This document shows positions 42,666 through 53,723 of a stretch of DNA of 64,000 bases, in pieces. The stretch spans positions 5,897,501 through 5,961,500 of the forward strand of contig NZ_CP107921.1 of the NCBI RefSeq assembly GCF_036014215.1. The letters are read 5' to 3'. Both the position numbers and the translations under genes were made by a program. The DNA comes from Streptomyces sp. NBC_00440 (lineage in GTDB: Bacteria > Actinomycetota > Actinomycetes > Streptomycetales > Streptomycetaceae). The notes beneath the pieces are model-generated. The model saw only the letters and a list, made by a program, of their open reading frames with translations, made no database searches and was not told the DNA's origin. Each line of letters opens with the position of its first letter. Positions within the stretch are counted from its first letter, which is position 1.

Positions 42666-43670
42666 GTGAGCGAGAACAGCAAGTTCAGTTGGGGTCCTGC
42701 CACCGGGATCGGGTCCATGCCGGGCGGCGACGCGCGGGAGAGTGCGAAGACCGTCATCGGGTCCTTCGAGGACTTCCCCTTTCTTCCGGAGCTGCCGGCG
42801 CGTGGGCCCGGTGCCGACATGCTCGGACGCACCCTCGGGATGCTCGTCGAGATGTACGCACACGTGGAGCCCAGCGGCTGGCGGGTGAGCGACCGGCCCG
42901 GGCGCGACACCAGGCGGGCACGTTCCTGGCTCGGCGAGGACCTCGATGCGCTGGAGGAGTTCACCCAGGGGTACGAGGGGCCGCTCAAGGTCCAGGCGGT
43001 CGGCCCCTGGACGCTGGCCGCCGGGCTCGAACTGCGGGGCGGTGAGGCCGCGCTCGGGGACCCCGGAGCCTGCCGGGACCTCGCGGCCTCGCTCACCGAG
43101 GGGCTGCGCGGCCACCTCGCCGAGGTGCGGCGGCGGGTGCCCGGCGCGCAGGTCGTGCTCCAGCTCGACGAGCCGTCACTCGTCTCCGTGCTCCGCGGGC
43201 AGATCAGGACCGCCAGCGGCTACCGGACACACCGGGCCGTGGACCGGCAGGCGGTCGAAGGCACGCTGCGGGACGTGCTGGCGGTCGGCGACGGACCTGC
43301 GATCGTGCATTCCTGCGCGCCCGACGTGCCGTTCGCCCTGCTGCGGCGTGCCGGTGCGGCAGGTATCTCGTTCGATTTCAGCCTCCTCACCGAGCGTGAT
43401 GAGGAGGCGGTCGGTGAGGCCGTGGAGGGCGGTACCCAGCTCTTCGCCGGTGTGGTGCCCGGCACTGACACCGCATTGTCGGACCCTGCCGGTAGCGTCA
43501 TGGGTGTCAGAACGCTGTGGCGCAGGCTGGGGCTGAATCCGGGGACTCTCGCCGAGTCCCTGGTGCTCACCCCGGCGTGCGGGCTCGCGGGCGCTTCACC
43601 CGAGTACGCCCGCACGGCACTCGCCCACTGCGCCCGCGCGGCGAGGTCACTCGCTGACAACCCTGAGTAG
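42666..43670 (+). CDS. Short cobalamin-independent methionine-synthase-like (MetE C-terminal) protein
   Basis: Protein of 334 residues, less than half of MetE (about 750), covering only the catalytic C-terminal barrel type. Readable features are GPATGIGSMPGGDARESAKTV, LKVQAVGPWTLAAGLEL, VVLQLDEPSLVSVLRG, the zinc-site HSCAPDVPFAL and C-terminal TPACGLAGASPEYARTAL. These are the His-x-Cys and Cys ligands expected for zinc-thiol activation. Such short forms exist in many actinobacteria and may use a different methyl donor or substrate than MetE. The start appears leaderless. It precedes ligA by 33 bp. Confidence 0.88.
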   Translation: MSENSKFSWGPATGIGSMPGGDARESAKTVIGSFEDFPFLPELPARGPGADMLGRTLGMLVEMYAHVEPSGWRVSDRPGRDTRRARSWLGEDLDALEEFTQGYEGPLKVQAVGPWTLAAGLELRGGEAALGDPGACRDLAASLTEGLRGHLAEVRRRVPGAQVVLQLDEPSLVSVLRGQIRTASGYRTHRAVDRQAVEGTLRDVLAVGDGPAIVHSCAPDVPFALLRRAGAAGISFDFSLLTERDEEAVGEAVEGGTQLFAGVVPGTDTALSDPAGSVMGVRTLWRRLGLNPGTLAESLVLTPACGLAGASPEYARTALAHCARAARSLADNPE

Positions 43671-45884
<2,214 letters not shown>

Positions 45885-45897
45885 CGGAGGAGCGGGA

Positions 45898-46167
45898 GTG
45901 AACGGTGGGGCCAAGCTCACCCGTTCGGCCCATAGCAGATGGTTCGGGACGGTCGGGTCGCATTCGGGCAAGACCTGCAGGACGCTGCCCGTCAGGCCCT
46001 TCCGCGGCCTACTGTTGAAGAGTGCGCCCGTCCCGCACGGCTGCAATGGGCCTGCCCTGCTCTTCTGGAGATTCTTCCTCTGGAGTTTCTTCCCGAGTCC
46101 GGGACAAGATATGAGCCGTGACGGCATGACAGCGGGCCATCACGTGCATGGGCACTGCCGGCTGTGA
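45898..46167 (+). CDS. Possible 89-residue small ORF after ligA
   Basis: An open frame starting GTG 45898 follows the ligA stop by 13 nt and has GGAGGAG 5-6 nt upstream. It encodes a Gly/Ser/Arg-rich start and an aromatic stretch ALLFWRFFLWSFFPS that could be a short membrane segment, ending His-rich (TAGHHVHGHCRL). Third-position G/C bias is moderate. No family is recognised and the region also has to hold the promoter of rmdB. It could be a chance frame using sequence upstream of rmdB; I give it low weight. Confidence 0.25.
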   Translation: MNGGAKLTRSAHSRWFGTVGSHSGKTCRTLPVRPFRGLLLKSAPVPHGCNGPALLFWRFFLWSFFPSPGQDMSRDGMTAGHHVHGHCRL

Positions 46168-46178
46168 GAGGGACGGGC

Positions 46179-48344
46179 ATGAAACCGACCGAGAGCGCCG
46201 ATCCGGAGTCGCGGGTGCGCGGTTTCGCGCAGTTCGCTCACTCCTTGGCGAGGCTGCCCGCCTTCCCGTTCGTCGTGGGACTGGCCGCAGTCGTCCTGGT
46301 GACCGGATCGTTAGCCGCTGTCAGAGACGGCCGCGCGCTGTTCCCCGACGGCACGGCGGGCTGGGCGCTCGCCGTCCTCACCGGCATCATCGTGGGCCAT
46401 CTGGTCGCGTTGGGCCGCGACCGCTGGTGGGGCGGTACCGGTTCCGGCGCCGCTCTCACCCTCGCCGTCCTGCTGCTGTACGGCTGGCTGCCCGCGGCGC
46501 TGGTCAGCCTGGCCGTCGTCGTCCTCGTGGGGGCTGCTCGCAGCCGCCGCTGGCGGCAGGGGCTGCTGCACGGCGCGTCCGACATCCTGGGGATCGGCGC
46601 CGCCGCCCTCGTCCTCGCCGCCTTCGGCGAGACCTCGACGGTCGCGCACCCCTGGCAGCCACTCACCTGGGGGATCGGGTCCGCGGCGGAGATCGTGCTG
46701 GCGGCCGCCGCCTATCTGGTCGTCGCGCGGATACTGCTCTGGTCCGCGGCGGCGCCGCCCAGCCGCGGGCTGCCGACCGTCGCCCGTACGGCACTGGTCA
46801 GGCAGGGACTCGTCGGCGTCGCGCTGCTCGGGATCGCCCCGCTGATCTGCGTGGTCGCGGTGTCCCTGCCGCTGTTGCTGCCGCTCTTCGCGGTGCCGCT
46901 GATCGCTCTGGACTCCACGCTGTGGATCGCCAGGGCCCGTGCGGAGGAGCAGCTGCGTGACCCGCTGACCGGACTGCCCAACCGCCAGTGGCTGCTGGAG
47001 CGGACCTGGGCCGCGCTGGCGGAGGCGGAGAACGGCGGATTCAGATCATCACTGGTACTGATCGACCTCGACCGGTTCCGCTCGGTCAATGACACGCTCG
47101 GGCATCTCGCGGGCGACCGGCTGCTGTTGCAGATAGCGGAGCGGCTGCGATTCGCACTGCCGCGCGGTGCGGAGGTCGCCCGCCTCGGCGGCGACGAGTT
47201 CGCCGTGCTGCTCCCGGCTGCCGACTCGGCGACGAGCGTGATGCGCATCGCGCGCCACCTGGTGGCCGAACTGAGCTCCCCGCTCGACCTCGACGGGCTG
47301 ACGCTGGTCCTTGAGGCGAGCGCCGGCGTCTCGGTCTTTCCCGACCACGCGCTGGACGCCGAGGGGCTCCTCCAGCGCGCCGACGTGGCGATGTACCAGG
47401 CCAAGCGGGACCGCACGGGTGTCGAGGTGTACGAGTCCAAGCGGGACTCCAACACCCCTGACCGGCTCGGGCTGCTCGGCGATCTGCGCCGCGCGCTCGA
47501 CGCGGGCGATGTGGAGCTGCACTACCAGCCGAAGGTCCGGTTCGACGGACAGGTGGCGGGTCTTGAGGCGCTGGTCCGGTGGGTGCACCCGGAGCGCGGC
47601 AGGGTCCCCCCGGACGAGTTCATCGCCATCGCCGAGTCGTCGGGGCTGATGCCGCATCTCACCGAGTACGTCCTGGAGACGGCCCTGGCCCAGGTCGCCA
47701 AGTGGCGCCTCCAGGGCCTGAAGGTCCCGGTGGCCGTCAACGTCTCGCCGCGCGATGTGCACACCCCCGGCTTCGCCGGAGCGGTGGCAGCCCGGCTGGC
47801 CAGGCACGGGGTGCCGCCGGGCGCGCTCCAGCTGGAGATAACCGAGCATGTCCTGCTGGAGGACCCGCAGCGGGCCGCCGACACCCTCGCCGGGCTGACC
47901 GCACACGGCGTGAAGATGTCGCTGGACGATTTCGGCACGGGGTACTCGTCGCTGGTCCATCTGCGGCGGCTCCCGGTGAGCGAGCTGAAGATCGACCGAT
48001 CGTTCGTGGCCCGGCTCGCGGTGGACAACGAGGACGCCGAGATCGTCCGCTGTACGGTCGACCTGGCCCACTCGCTCGGCCTGATCGTCGTCGCCGAGGG
48101 CGTCGAGGACGACGAGACCTGGGAGCGGCTCCGCGATCTGGGCTGCGACGCCGTACAGGGCTGGCTGGTGGCGGCCGCGATGCCGCCGCACGAGGCGACG
48201 GCATGGCTGCTGGCCCGGGGGTCCCGGGGATGGCAGCGGCCGGCCGAGCTCGCGGCTGCGGCCGCCGCGGAGAAGGAGAAGCTGCCGTCCGGGCAGGTGG
48301 TGCTGCACAGCCGCCCGCGACCGCAGCAGGACCAGCACCCGTAA
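46179..48344 (+). CDS. rmdB: Membrane-anchored GGDEF-EAL protein RmdB
   Basis: Cyclic-di-GMP turnover protein of 721 residues. About six to seven hydrophobic segments fill residues 25-250, followed by a GGDEF domain with RLGGDEFAVLL (GGDEF at 337-341) and an EAL domain with GLEALVRWVHPERG (EAL at 463-465). The phosphodiesterase residues are intact: VNVSPRD, LEITEHVL, DDFGTGYSSL, LKIDRSFV, VAEGVED and VQGW. No RxxD I-site is seen before GGDEF. In S. coelicolor the orthologous position is RmdB (SCO5495), reported as a c-di-GMP phosphodiesterase affecting development. ATG 46179 has GAGAGGG 6 nt upstream. The 3' end overlaps a direct-repeat copy. Confidence 0.92.
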   Translation: MKPTESADPESRVRGFAQFAHSLARLPAFPFVVGLAAVVLVTGSLAAVRDGRALFPDGTAGWALAVLTGIIVGHLVALGRDRWWGGTGSGAALTLAVLLLYGWLPAALVSLAVVVLVGAARSRRWRQGLLHGASDILGIGAAALVLAAFGETSTVAHPWQPLTWGIGSAAEIVLAAAAYLVVARILLWSAAAPPSRGLPTVARTALVRQGLVGVALLGIAPLICVVAVSLPLLLPLFAVPLIALDSTLWIARARAEEQLRDPLTGLPNRQWLLERTWAALAEAENGGFRSSLVLIDLDRFRSVNDTLGHLAGDRLLLQIAERLRFALPRGAEVARLGGDEFAVLLPAADSATSVMRIARHLVAELSSPLDLDGLTLVLEASAGVSVFPDHALDAEGLLQRADVAMYQAKRDRTGVEVYESKRDSNTPDRLGLLGDLRRALDAGDVELHYQPKVRFDGQVAGLEALVRWVHPERGRVPPDEFIAIAESSGLMPHLTEYVLETALAQVAKWRLQGLKVPVAVNVSPRDVHTPGFAGAVAARLARHGVPPGALQLEITEHVLLEDPQRAADTLAGLTAHGVKMSLDDFGTGYSSLVHLRRLPVSELKIDRSFVARLAVDNEDAEIVRCTVDLAHSLGLIVVAEGVEDDETWERLRDLGCDAVQGWLVAAAMPPHEATAWLLARGSRGWQRPAELAAAAAAEKEKLPSGQVVLHSRPRPQQDQHP

Positions 48345-48429
48345 CCCGGGCTCCCCCCCCGGGGTCCGGCTCCCGCGCCCGTACCCCGAGCGCCCCTGAC
48401 CCGGCCCCCACACCCGTAACCCGGGCTCC
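48336..48429 (+). repeat. 19-bp direct repeat whose first copy contains the rmdB stop codon
   Basis: CACCCGTAACCCGGGCTCC occurs at 48336-48354, where it includes the last two codons and TAA of rmdB, and again at 48411-48429. A decayed copy (CGCCCGTACCCC) lies between near 48376. The repeats are separated by 75 bp. Confidence 0.8.
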
Positions 48430-48660
48430 GGCGAGGACCCTGCTTCTCGACCACAGGGACCGAGGTGCCGCCCCAGGGACCGCGCGGGACAGGGACCGCA
48501 GGGACCGCGTACGAGCGGGCTTGAGACGTCCCTGCGCCCGGCTTTCCGCGGCGCCGGATTCGCCTCCGCAGCCGTCCCCGGTGAAACCGTTTAGTGGCCA
48601 CGGCCCCCGGCCCCATAGGATTGGGCCAAAATCCACACACTCACCCCTGAGGATCGCTGC
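48430..48660. other. rmdB-gatC intergenic region
   Basis: Together with the repeat entry, this gene-free region spans about 316 bp. It has several AGGGACCGC-type repeats at 48465-48510 and, nearer gatC, a TAGGAT (48615-48620) that could be the gatCAB -10. A GAGGA ribosome binding site precedes gatC. I see no other gene. Confidence 0.5.
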
Positions 48661-48957
48661 ATGCCTGGCATCACGCGCGAGGAGGTCGCCCACCTCGCAC
48701 GGCTGGCACGTCTGGAGCTGAAGGACGAAGAGCTCGACCACTTCGCCGGACAGCTCGACGACATTCTCGGCGCGGTCGCCCGCGTCTCCGAGGTTGCCGA
48801 CCAAGACGTACCGCCGACCTCCCACCCGCTGCCGCTGACGAATGTCATGCGCGCGGACGAGGTCCGTCCGTCGCTCACCCCGGAGCAGGCCCTCTCCGGC
48901 GCCCCAGCCCAGGAGCAGCGGCGTTTCAAGGTGCCGCAGATCCTGGGGGAGGACTAA
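48661..48957 (+). CDS. gatC: Asp/Glu-tRNA amidotransferase subunit C
   Basis: Small subunit (98 residues) of the GatCAB complex that converts Glu-tRNA(Gln) to Gln-tRNA(Gln), and Asp-tRNA(Asn) to Asn-tRNA(Asn). The N-terminal [33 protein letters not shown] and the C-terminal Leu-rich [26 protein letters not shown] are diagnostic. It wraps around GatA and stabilises it. It starts the gatC-gatA-(80-residue gene)-gatB operon with only 3 nt before gatA. GAGGA lies 7 nt before the ATG. Confidence 0.97.
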   Translation: MPGITREEVAHLARLARLELKDEELDHFAGQLDDILGAVARVSEVADQDVPPTSHPLPLTNVMRADEVRPSLTPEQALSGAPAQEQRRFKVPQILGED

Positions 48958-48960
48958 GCC

Positions 48961-50469
48961 ATGACGGACATCAACATCATCAAGCTCACCGCCGCCGAGA
49001 TCGCCGGGAAGATCGCTTCCGGCGAGCTCACGGCCGTCGAGGTCACCGAGGCGCACCTCGCCCGGATCGAGGCCGTCGACGAGAAGGTCAACGCCTTCCT
49101 GCACGTCGACCGTGAGGGCGCGCTCGCGCAGGCCCGCGCTGTCGACGCCAAGCGGGCGAACGGCGAGAAGCTCGGACCGCTGGCCGGTGTACCCCTGGCG
49201 CTGAAGGACATCTTCACCACCGAGGGCGTCCCGACCACCGTCGGCTCCAAGATCCTCGAAGGCTGGCTCCCGCCGTACGACGCGACCGTCACCAAGCGCC
49301 TCAAGGCCGCTGACGTCGTCATCCTCGGCAAGACCAACATGGACGAGTTCGCCATGGGGTCCTCGACCGAGAACAGCGCCTACGGGTCCACCGGCAACCC
49401 CTGGGACCTCTCCCGGATCCCCGGCGGCTCCGGCGGCGGCTCGTCCGCCGCGCTGGCGGCGTACGAGGCCCCGCTGGCCATCGGTACGGACACCGGCGGC
49501 TCCATCCGCCAGCCCGCTGCCGTCACCGGCACCGTCGGCGTCAAGCCGACCTACGGCGGGGTGTCCCGCTACGGCATGGTGGCGTTCTCGTCCTCCCTCG
49601 ACCAGGGCGGCCCCTGCGCCCGTACGGTCCTGGACGCGGCCCTGCTGCACGAGGCCATCGCCGGGCACGACCCGCTCGACTCGACCTCCATCGACGCCCC
49701 GGTCCCGCCGGTCGTCGAGGCCGCCCGCAACGGCTCGGTCGCCGGGCTGCGCGTGGGAGTCGTCAAGCAGTTCCGCGGCGAGGGCTACCAGGCCGGGGTC
49801 ATCCAGCGCTTCGACGAGTCCGTCGAGCTCCTCAGGGAACTCGGCGCCGAGATCGTGGAGCTGGACTGCCCCTCCTTCGACCTGGCGCTCTCCGCGTACT
49901 ACCTGATCGCCCCCTCGGAGTGCAGCTCCAACCTGGCCCGCTTCGACGCCATGCGGTACGGCCTGCGGGTCGGCGACGACGGCACGAAGTCCGCCGAGGA
50001 CGTCACCGCGCTCTCCCGCGAGGCCGGTTTCGGCGACGAGGTCAAGCGCCGCATCATCCTCGGTACGTACGCGCTCAGCTCCGGCTACTACGACGCGTAC
50101 TACGGCAGCGCCCAGAAGGTCCGCACCCTCATCACGCGGGACTTCGAGAAGGCATTCGAGGAGGGCAGCGGCGTCGACGTGATCGTTTCGCCGACCACGC
50201 CCACCACCGCCTTCCCGATCGGTGAGCGCGCCGACGACCCGATGGCGATGTACCTCGCCGACCTGTGCACCATTCCGACCAACCTGGCCGGAAATTCCGC
50301 CATGTCGCTGCCCTGCGGCCTGGCCCCGGAAGACGGACTGCCGGTCGGCCTGCAGATCATCGCCCCCGCCATGAAGGACGACCGGCTGTACAAGGTCGGA
50401 GCTGCCGTCGAGGCCGCCTTCGTGGAAAGGTGGGGACACCCGCTGCTTGAGGAGGCTCCGTCATTGTGA
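48961..50469 (+). CDS. gatA: Asp/Glu-tRNA amidotransferase subunit A
   Basis: Glutaminase subunit of 502 residues that releases ammonia from glutamine for tRNA transamidation. The amidase-signature triad is readable: Lys82 in [11 protein letters not shown], Ser157 in [12 protein letters not shown] and Ser181 in [12 protein letters not shown]. The strictly conserved [13 protein letters not shown] and the C-terminal [11 protein letters not shown] are also present. It begins 3 nt after gatC. Its stop overlaps the next gene's GTG (GTGA). It assembles with GatB and GatC in the cytoplasm; ammonia is channelled to GatB. Confidence 0.98.
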   Translation: MTDINIIKLTAAEIAGKIASGELTAVEVTEAHLARIEAVDEKVNAFLHVDREGALAQARAVDAKRANGEKLGPLAGVPLALKDIFTTEGVPTTVGSKILEGWLPPYDATVTKRLKAADVVILGKTNMDEFAMGSSTENSAYGSTGNPWDLSRIPGGSGGGSSAALAAYEAPLAIGTDTGGSIRQPAAVTGTVGVKPTYGGVSRYGMVAFSSSLDQGGPCARTVLDAALLHEAIAGHDPLDSTSIDAPVPPVVEAARNGSVAGLRVGVVKQFRGEGYQAGVIQRFDESVELLRELGAEIVELDCPSFDLALSAYYLIAPSECSSNLARFDAMRYGLRVGDDGTKSAEDVTALSREAGFGDEVKRRIILGTYALSSGYYDAYYGSAQKVRTLITRDFEKAFEEGSGVDVIVSPTTPTTAFPIGERADDPMAMYLADLCTIPTNLAGNSAMSLPCGLAPEDGLPVGLQIIAPAMKDDRLYKVGAAVEAAFVERWGHPLLEEAPSL

Positions 50470-50708
50470 GTGCTGTTGTGAGCAAGGCCAAGGGATTCAA
50501 GAAGTCCAAGGCCGGTACGTACCTGTCCATCGGAACCACCGCCTTCGGTGCGCTGAGCGTGATCAAGCAGGGCAAGAAGGCCCGTACCGAGAACGACACG
50601 CTCCGTCTGGTCGACGCCGTCGTCTCCGCAGCCGCCATCGCCACCGGCATCGCTCTGCTCGTACGCGAGCTGAAGCGCCTGGGCGACGACGACGTCCTGC
50701 TGGGCTGA
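50466..50708 (+). CDS. 80-residue single-helix protein inside the gatCAB operon
   Basis: Basic small protein: a Lys-rich N-terminus ([20 protein letters not shown]), a central region [20 protein letters not shown] and one hydrophobic helix [25 protein letters not shown]. It overlaps the gatA stop (GTGA) and has GGAGG about 10 nt upstream, so translation is coupled to gatA; gatB follows 16 nt later. I recall a hypothetical gene at the same place in S. coelicolor (between SCO5499 and SCO5501), so the position seems conserved. No function is known; membrane association or a role with the transamidosome are both guesses. Confidence 0.82.
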   Translation: MSAVVSKAKGFKKSKAGTYLSIGTTAFGALSVIKQGKKARTENDTLRLVDAVVSAAAIATGIALLVRELKRLGDDDVLLG

Positions 50709-50724
50709 GAGGGAAAGTCTCATC

Positions 50725-52233
50725 GTGACCGTCACTGAACTCGCGTCGTACGAGGAAGCTCTCGCGACGTACGACCCCGTCATGGGCCTGGAGGTCCATG
50801 TCGAGCTCGGCACCAGGACCAAGATGTTCTGCGGCTGCTCCACCGAGCTGGGGGCCGAGCCCAACTCGCAGACCTGCCCCACCTGTCTGGGTCTGCCCGG
50901 CTCGCTGCCCGTCGTCAACGCGATCGGCGTCGAGTCGGCCATCAAGATCGGTCTCGCGCTGAACTGCGAGATCGCCGAGTGGTGCCGCTTCGCCCGGAAG
51001 AACTACTTCTATCCGGACATGCCGAAGAACTTCCAGACCTCGCAGTACGACGAGCCGATCGCCTTCGACGGCTATCTGGACGTCCAGCTGGAGGACGGCG
51101 AGACCTTCCGGGTGCAGATCGAGCGCGCCCACATGGAGGAGGACACCGGCAAGTCGTTGCACGTCGGCGGCGCCACCGGCCGTATCCACGGCGCGTCGCA
51201 CTCGCTGCTCGACTACAACCGTGCGGGCATTCCGCTCATCGAGATCGTCACCAAGCCGATCGAGGGAGCGGGCGAGCGTGCCCCCGAGGTCGCCAAGGCG
51301 TACGTCGCCGAGCTGCGCGAGCTGATCAAGGCGCTGGGCGTCTCCGAGGCCCGGATGGAGATGGGCCAGATGCGCTGCGACGTCAACCTGTCGCTGCGCC
51401 TGCACGGTGTCGAGAAGCTCGGCACCCGCTCCGAGACGAAGAACGTCAACTCGCTGCGCTCGGTCGAACGCGCCGCGCGTTACGAGATCCAGCGGCACGC
51501 CGCGGTGCTCAGTTCCGGCGGATCGATCGTGCAGGAGACCCGGCACTTCCACGAGGAGGACGGCTCCACCACGGCCGGCCGCATCAAGGACAACGCCGAG
51601 GACTACCGGTACTTCCCGGAGCCCGACCTGGTCCCCGTCGCGCCCGCGCGCGACTGGGTCGAGGAGCTGCGGGGCGCACTGCCCGAGCTGCCGCGCGTGC
51701 GCCGCAACCGGCTGCGCGAGGAGTGGGGCGTCACCGAGTTCGACATGCAGTCGATCCTCAACGCCGGTGCGCTCGGCCCGATTCTGGCCACGATCGACGC
51801 GGGCGCACCGTCCGACCAGGCCCGCAAGTGGTGGATGGGTGAGCTCGCCCGCAACGCCAACGAGACCGGCCGCGACCTCGCCGCGCTGCCCATCACGCCG
51901 GAGCAGGTCGCACGGGTCGCGGAGCTCGTCGCGGCGGGCGACCTCAACGACAAGCTGGCCCGCCAGGTCATCGACGGCGTGCTCGCCGGTGAGGGCGGAC
52001 CGGACGAGGTCGTCGAGAAGCGCGGTCTCAAGGTCGTCTCCGACGACGGCGCGCTCGGCGCCGCCGTGGACGAAGCCATCGCGGGCAACGCCGCGATCGC
52101 GGACAAGATCCGCAGCGGCAAGGTGGCCGCCGCCGGTGCGCTCGTCGGCGCGGTCATGAAGGCCACCCGGGGACAGGCGGACGCGGCGCGCGTCCGCGAG
52201 CTGATCCTGGAGAAGCTCGGCGCCGAAGGCTGA
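50725..52233 (+). CDS. gatB: Asp/Glu-tRNA amidotransferase subunit B
   Basis: Catalytic amidotransferase subunit of 502 residues that phosphorylates the misacylated Glu/Asp-tRNA and accepts ammonia from GatA. The N-terminal cradle has [26 protein letters not shown] with paired Cys, and [15 protein letters not shown] (Cys-x2-Cys), together forming a zinc site; [18 protein letters not shown] and [16 protein letters not shown] are conserved. The C-terminal helical YqeY-like domain contacts tRNA. GAGAGGG lies upstream of the GTG. It is the last gene of the operon, followed by a nested inverted-repeat terminator. Confidence 0.98.
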   Translation: MTVTELASYEEALATYDPVMGLEVHVELGTRTKMFCGCSTELGAEPNSQTCPTCLGLPGSLPVVNAIGVESAIKIGLALNCEIAEWCRFARKNYFYPDMPKNFQTSQYDEPIAFDGYLDVQLEDGETFRVQIERAHMEEDTGKSLHVGGATGRIHGASHSLLDYNRAGIPLIEIVTKPIEGAGERAPEVAKAYVAELRELIKALGVSEARMEMGQMRCDVNLSLRLHGVEKLGTRSETKNVNSLRSVERAARYEIQRHAAVLSSGGSIVQETRHFHEEDGSTTAGRIKDNAEDYRYFPEPDLVPVAPARDWVEELRGALPELPRVRRNRLREEWGVTEFDMQSILNAGALGPILATIDAGAPSDQARKWWMGELARNANETGRDLAALPITPEQVARVAELVAAGDLNDKLARQVIDGVLAGEGGPDEVVEKRGLKVVSDDGALGAAVDEAIAGNAAIADKIRSGKVAAAGALVGAVMKATRGQADAARVRELILEKLGAEG

Positions 52234-52255
52234 CCCGCCCAACGCACGGTCGCAC

Positions 52256-52368
52256 GGGGCCGCGCCCCGGACCCTGCTCCACGGATGCCGGGGGGATGTG
52301 ATCGCAGGCCCGGCCCGCGATCACATCCCCCCGGCGTCGGGGGAGCCGGAGGTCCGGGGCGCGGCCCC
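52256..52368. repeat. Nested perfect inverted repeats after gatB
   Basis: Outer arms of 18 bp (52256-52273 and 52351-52368, GGTCCGGGGCGCGGCCCC) enclose an inner perfect 19-bp hairpin. The outer arms resemble the GGTCCGGGGC-type sequence dispersed in Streptomyces intergenic regions. Confidence 0.85.
52287..52335 (+). terminator. Inner 19-bp perfect hairpin, gatCAB terminator
   Basis: Left arm 52287-52305 and right arm 52317-52335 pair perfectly across an 11-nt loop. It lies 54 nt after the gatB stop and 60 nt before the next start codon. Confidence 0.85.
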
Positions 52369-52394
52369 GGCCCGCTTTCACCACGGAGCACGCC

Positions 52395-53651
52395 CTGAAC
52401 ACCGTCCCCGCCGAGATCCTCTCCGTAGCGCTGCTCCTGGGCGTACTCGCCTTCGCCGTGACCCGTCCGCAGGGCCGGCCCGAGGCGGCAGCCGCCGTAC
52501 CCGCTGCGGCACTTGTGGTGGCTCTGGGCGCGGTCTCGCCGTCCGAGGCATGGGACCAGACGCGCACCCTGCTGCCCGTGGTGGCCTTCCTCGCCGCGGT
52601 GCTCGTGCTCTCCCAGCTGTGCGCCGACGACGGGCTGTTCGACGTCCTGGGCGACCGGGTCGCGCGGGTGTGCGGCGGTCGGCCGGTGCGGTTGCTCGGC
52701 GGTGTCTTCGTGGTCGCTGCCGTGGTCACCGCGGTGCTCAGCCTGGACGCCACCGTCGTACTGCTCACCCCGGTCGTCTTCGCGACAGCAGCGCGGGTCG
52801 GCGCAAGGCCGCGGCCCCATGTCTACGCGTGCGCGCACCTCGCCAACTCCGGCTCCCTGCTGCTGCCGGTCTCCAATCTGACCAATCTGCTGGCGTTCTC
52901 CGCGAGCGGTCTGACCTTCACCCGGTTCGCCGCTCTGATGGCCCTGCCGTGGCTGGCCGCGGTGGCGGTCGAGTACGCCGTCTTCCGCCGGTTCTTCGCG
53001 GCCGAGCTGGCTGCGCCCGCGCACGCGCCGGACGCGGCCGAGCGGCCAGAGACGCCGGTGTTCACCCTGGTGGTGGTCGGTCTGACGCTCGCCGGCTTCG
53101 TGGTGACCTCCTTCGCGGGCGCCGAACCGGTCTGGGCCGCCCTCGCCGGGGTCCTCGTGCTCGGGGTCCGCGCACTGCGCCTCGGACGGACCACCGTCAC
53201 CGGCCTGGTGCGCGACGCCAACCCGTTCTTCTGCCTGTTCGTGCTCGCGCTCGGGGTCGTCGTGCGGGCGGTCGTCGACAACGGACTGGGCGACGGGATC
53301 GGGCACTTGCTGCCCGGCGGCGCCACACTCCCCGCGCTGCTCGCGGTGGCCGGGGTCGCCGCCGTCCTGTCCAACGCCATCAACAACCTGCCGGCGATCC
53401 TGGCGCTGCTGCCGGTCGTCGGCCCCGCCGGGCCCGGACCGGTACTCGCCGCGCTGATCGGCGTGAACCTCGGCCCGAACCTGACGTACGTCGGCTCACT
53501 GGCCACGCTGCTGTGGCGCCGCATCATGAACGAGTACGGACAGGAGCCCGAGCTCGGCACCTTCTCCCGGCTCGGCCTGCTGACCGTACCGGCGACGCTG
53601 GCCGTGTCGACCGTCGCACTGTGGGGAGCCCTGCTGGTCATCGGAGTGTGA
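52395..53651 (+). CDS. SLC13/ArsB-like anion permease, probable CTG start
   Basis: Membrane transporter of 418 residues with about ten to eleven hydrophobic helices, in the ArsB/NhaD/SLC13 (ion transporter) superfamily. Readable motifs are VLSLDATVVLLTPVVF, HLANSGSLLLPVSNLTNLLAF (the S-x-x-x-P-x-x-N-x-x-N type motif) and AVLSNAINNLPAILALLPVV plus GVNLGPNLTYVGSLATLLW, the duplicated helical-hairpin signatures. Substrate could be arsenite or dicarboxylate. The first GTG (52458) would delete helix 1 (AEILSVALLLGVLAFAV). CTG 52395 has GGAG 6 nt upstream and restores it. No arsenic genes are adjacent. Confidence 0.85.
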   Translation: MNTVPAEILSVALLLGVLAFAVTRPQGRPEAAAAVPAAALVVALGAVSPSEAWDQTRTLLPVVAFLAAVLVLSQLCADDGLFDVLGDRVARVCGGRPVRLLGGVFVVAAVVTAVLSLDATVVLLTPVVFATAARVGARPRPHVYACAHLANSGSLLLPVSNLTNLLAFSASGLTFTRFAALMALPWLAAVAVEYAVFRRFFAAELAAPAHAPDAAERPETPVFTLVVVGLTLAGFVVTSFAGAEPVWAALAGVLVLGVRALRLGRTTVTGLVRDANPFFCLFVLALGVVVRAVVDNGLGDGIGHLLPGGATLPALLAVAGVAAVLSNAINNLPAILALLPVVGPAGPGPVLAALIGVNLGPNLTYVGSLATLLWRRIMNEYGQEPELGTFSRLGLLTVPATLAVSTVALWGALLVIGV

Positions 53652-53723
53652 GCCGGTCCATCCGGGCGTGCGGTTGCCGCTCCGCACGGAGCTGCCCGCT
53701 CCGTTCACCCGCCCCCGGACCGG

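Noticed and set aside
47737..50439. Minus-strand frame of 900 residues across rmdB and gatA
   Set aside because: Antisense to two well-supported genes and composed of Arg/Gly/Ala-rich low-complexity sequence, the usual GC-rich artefact.
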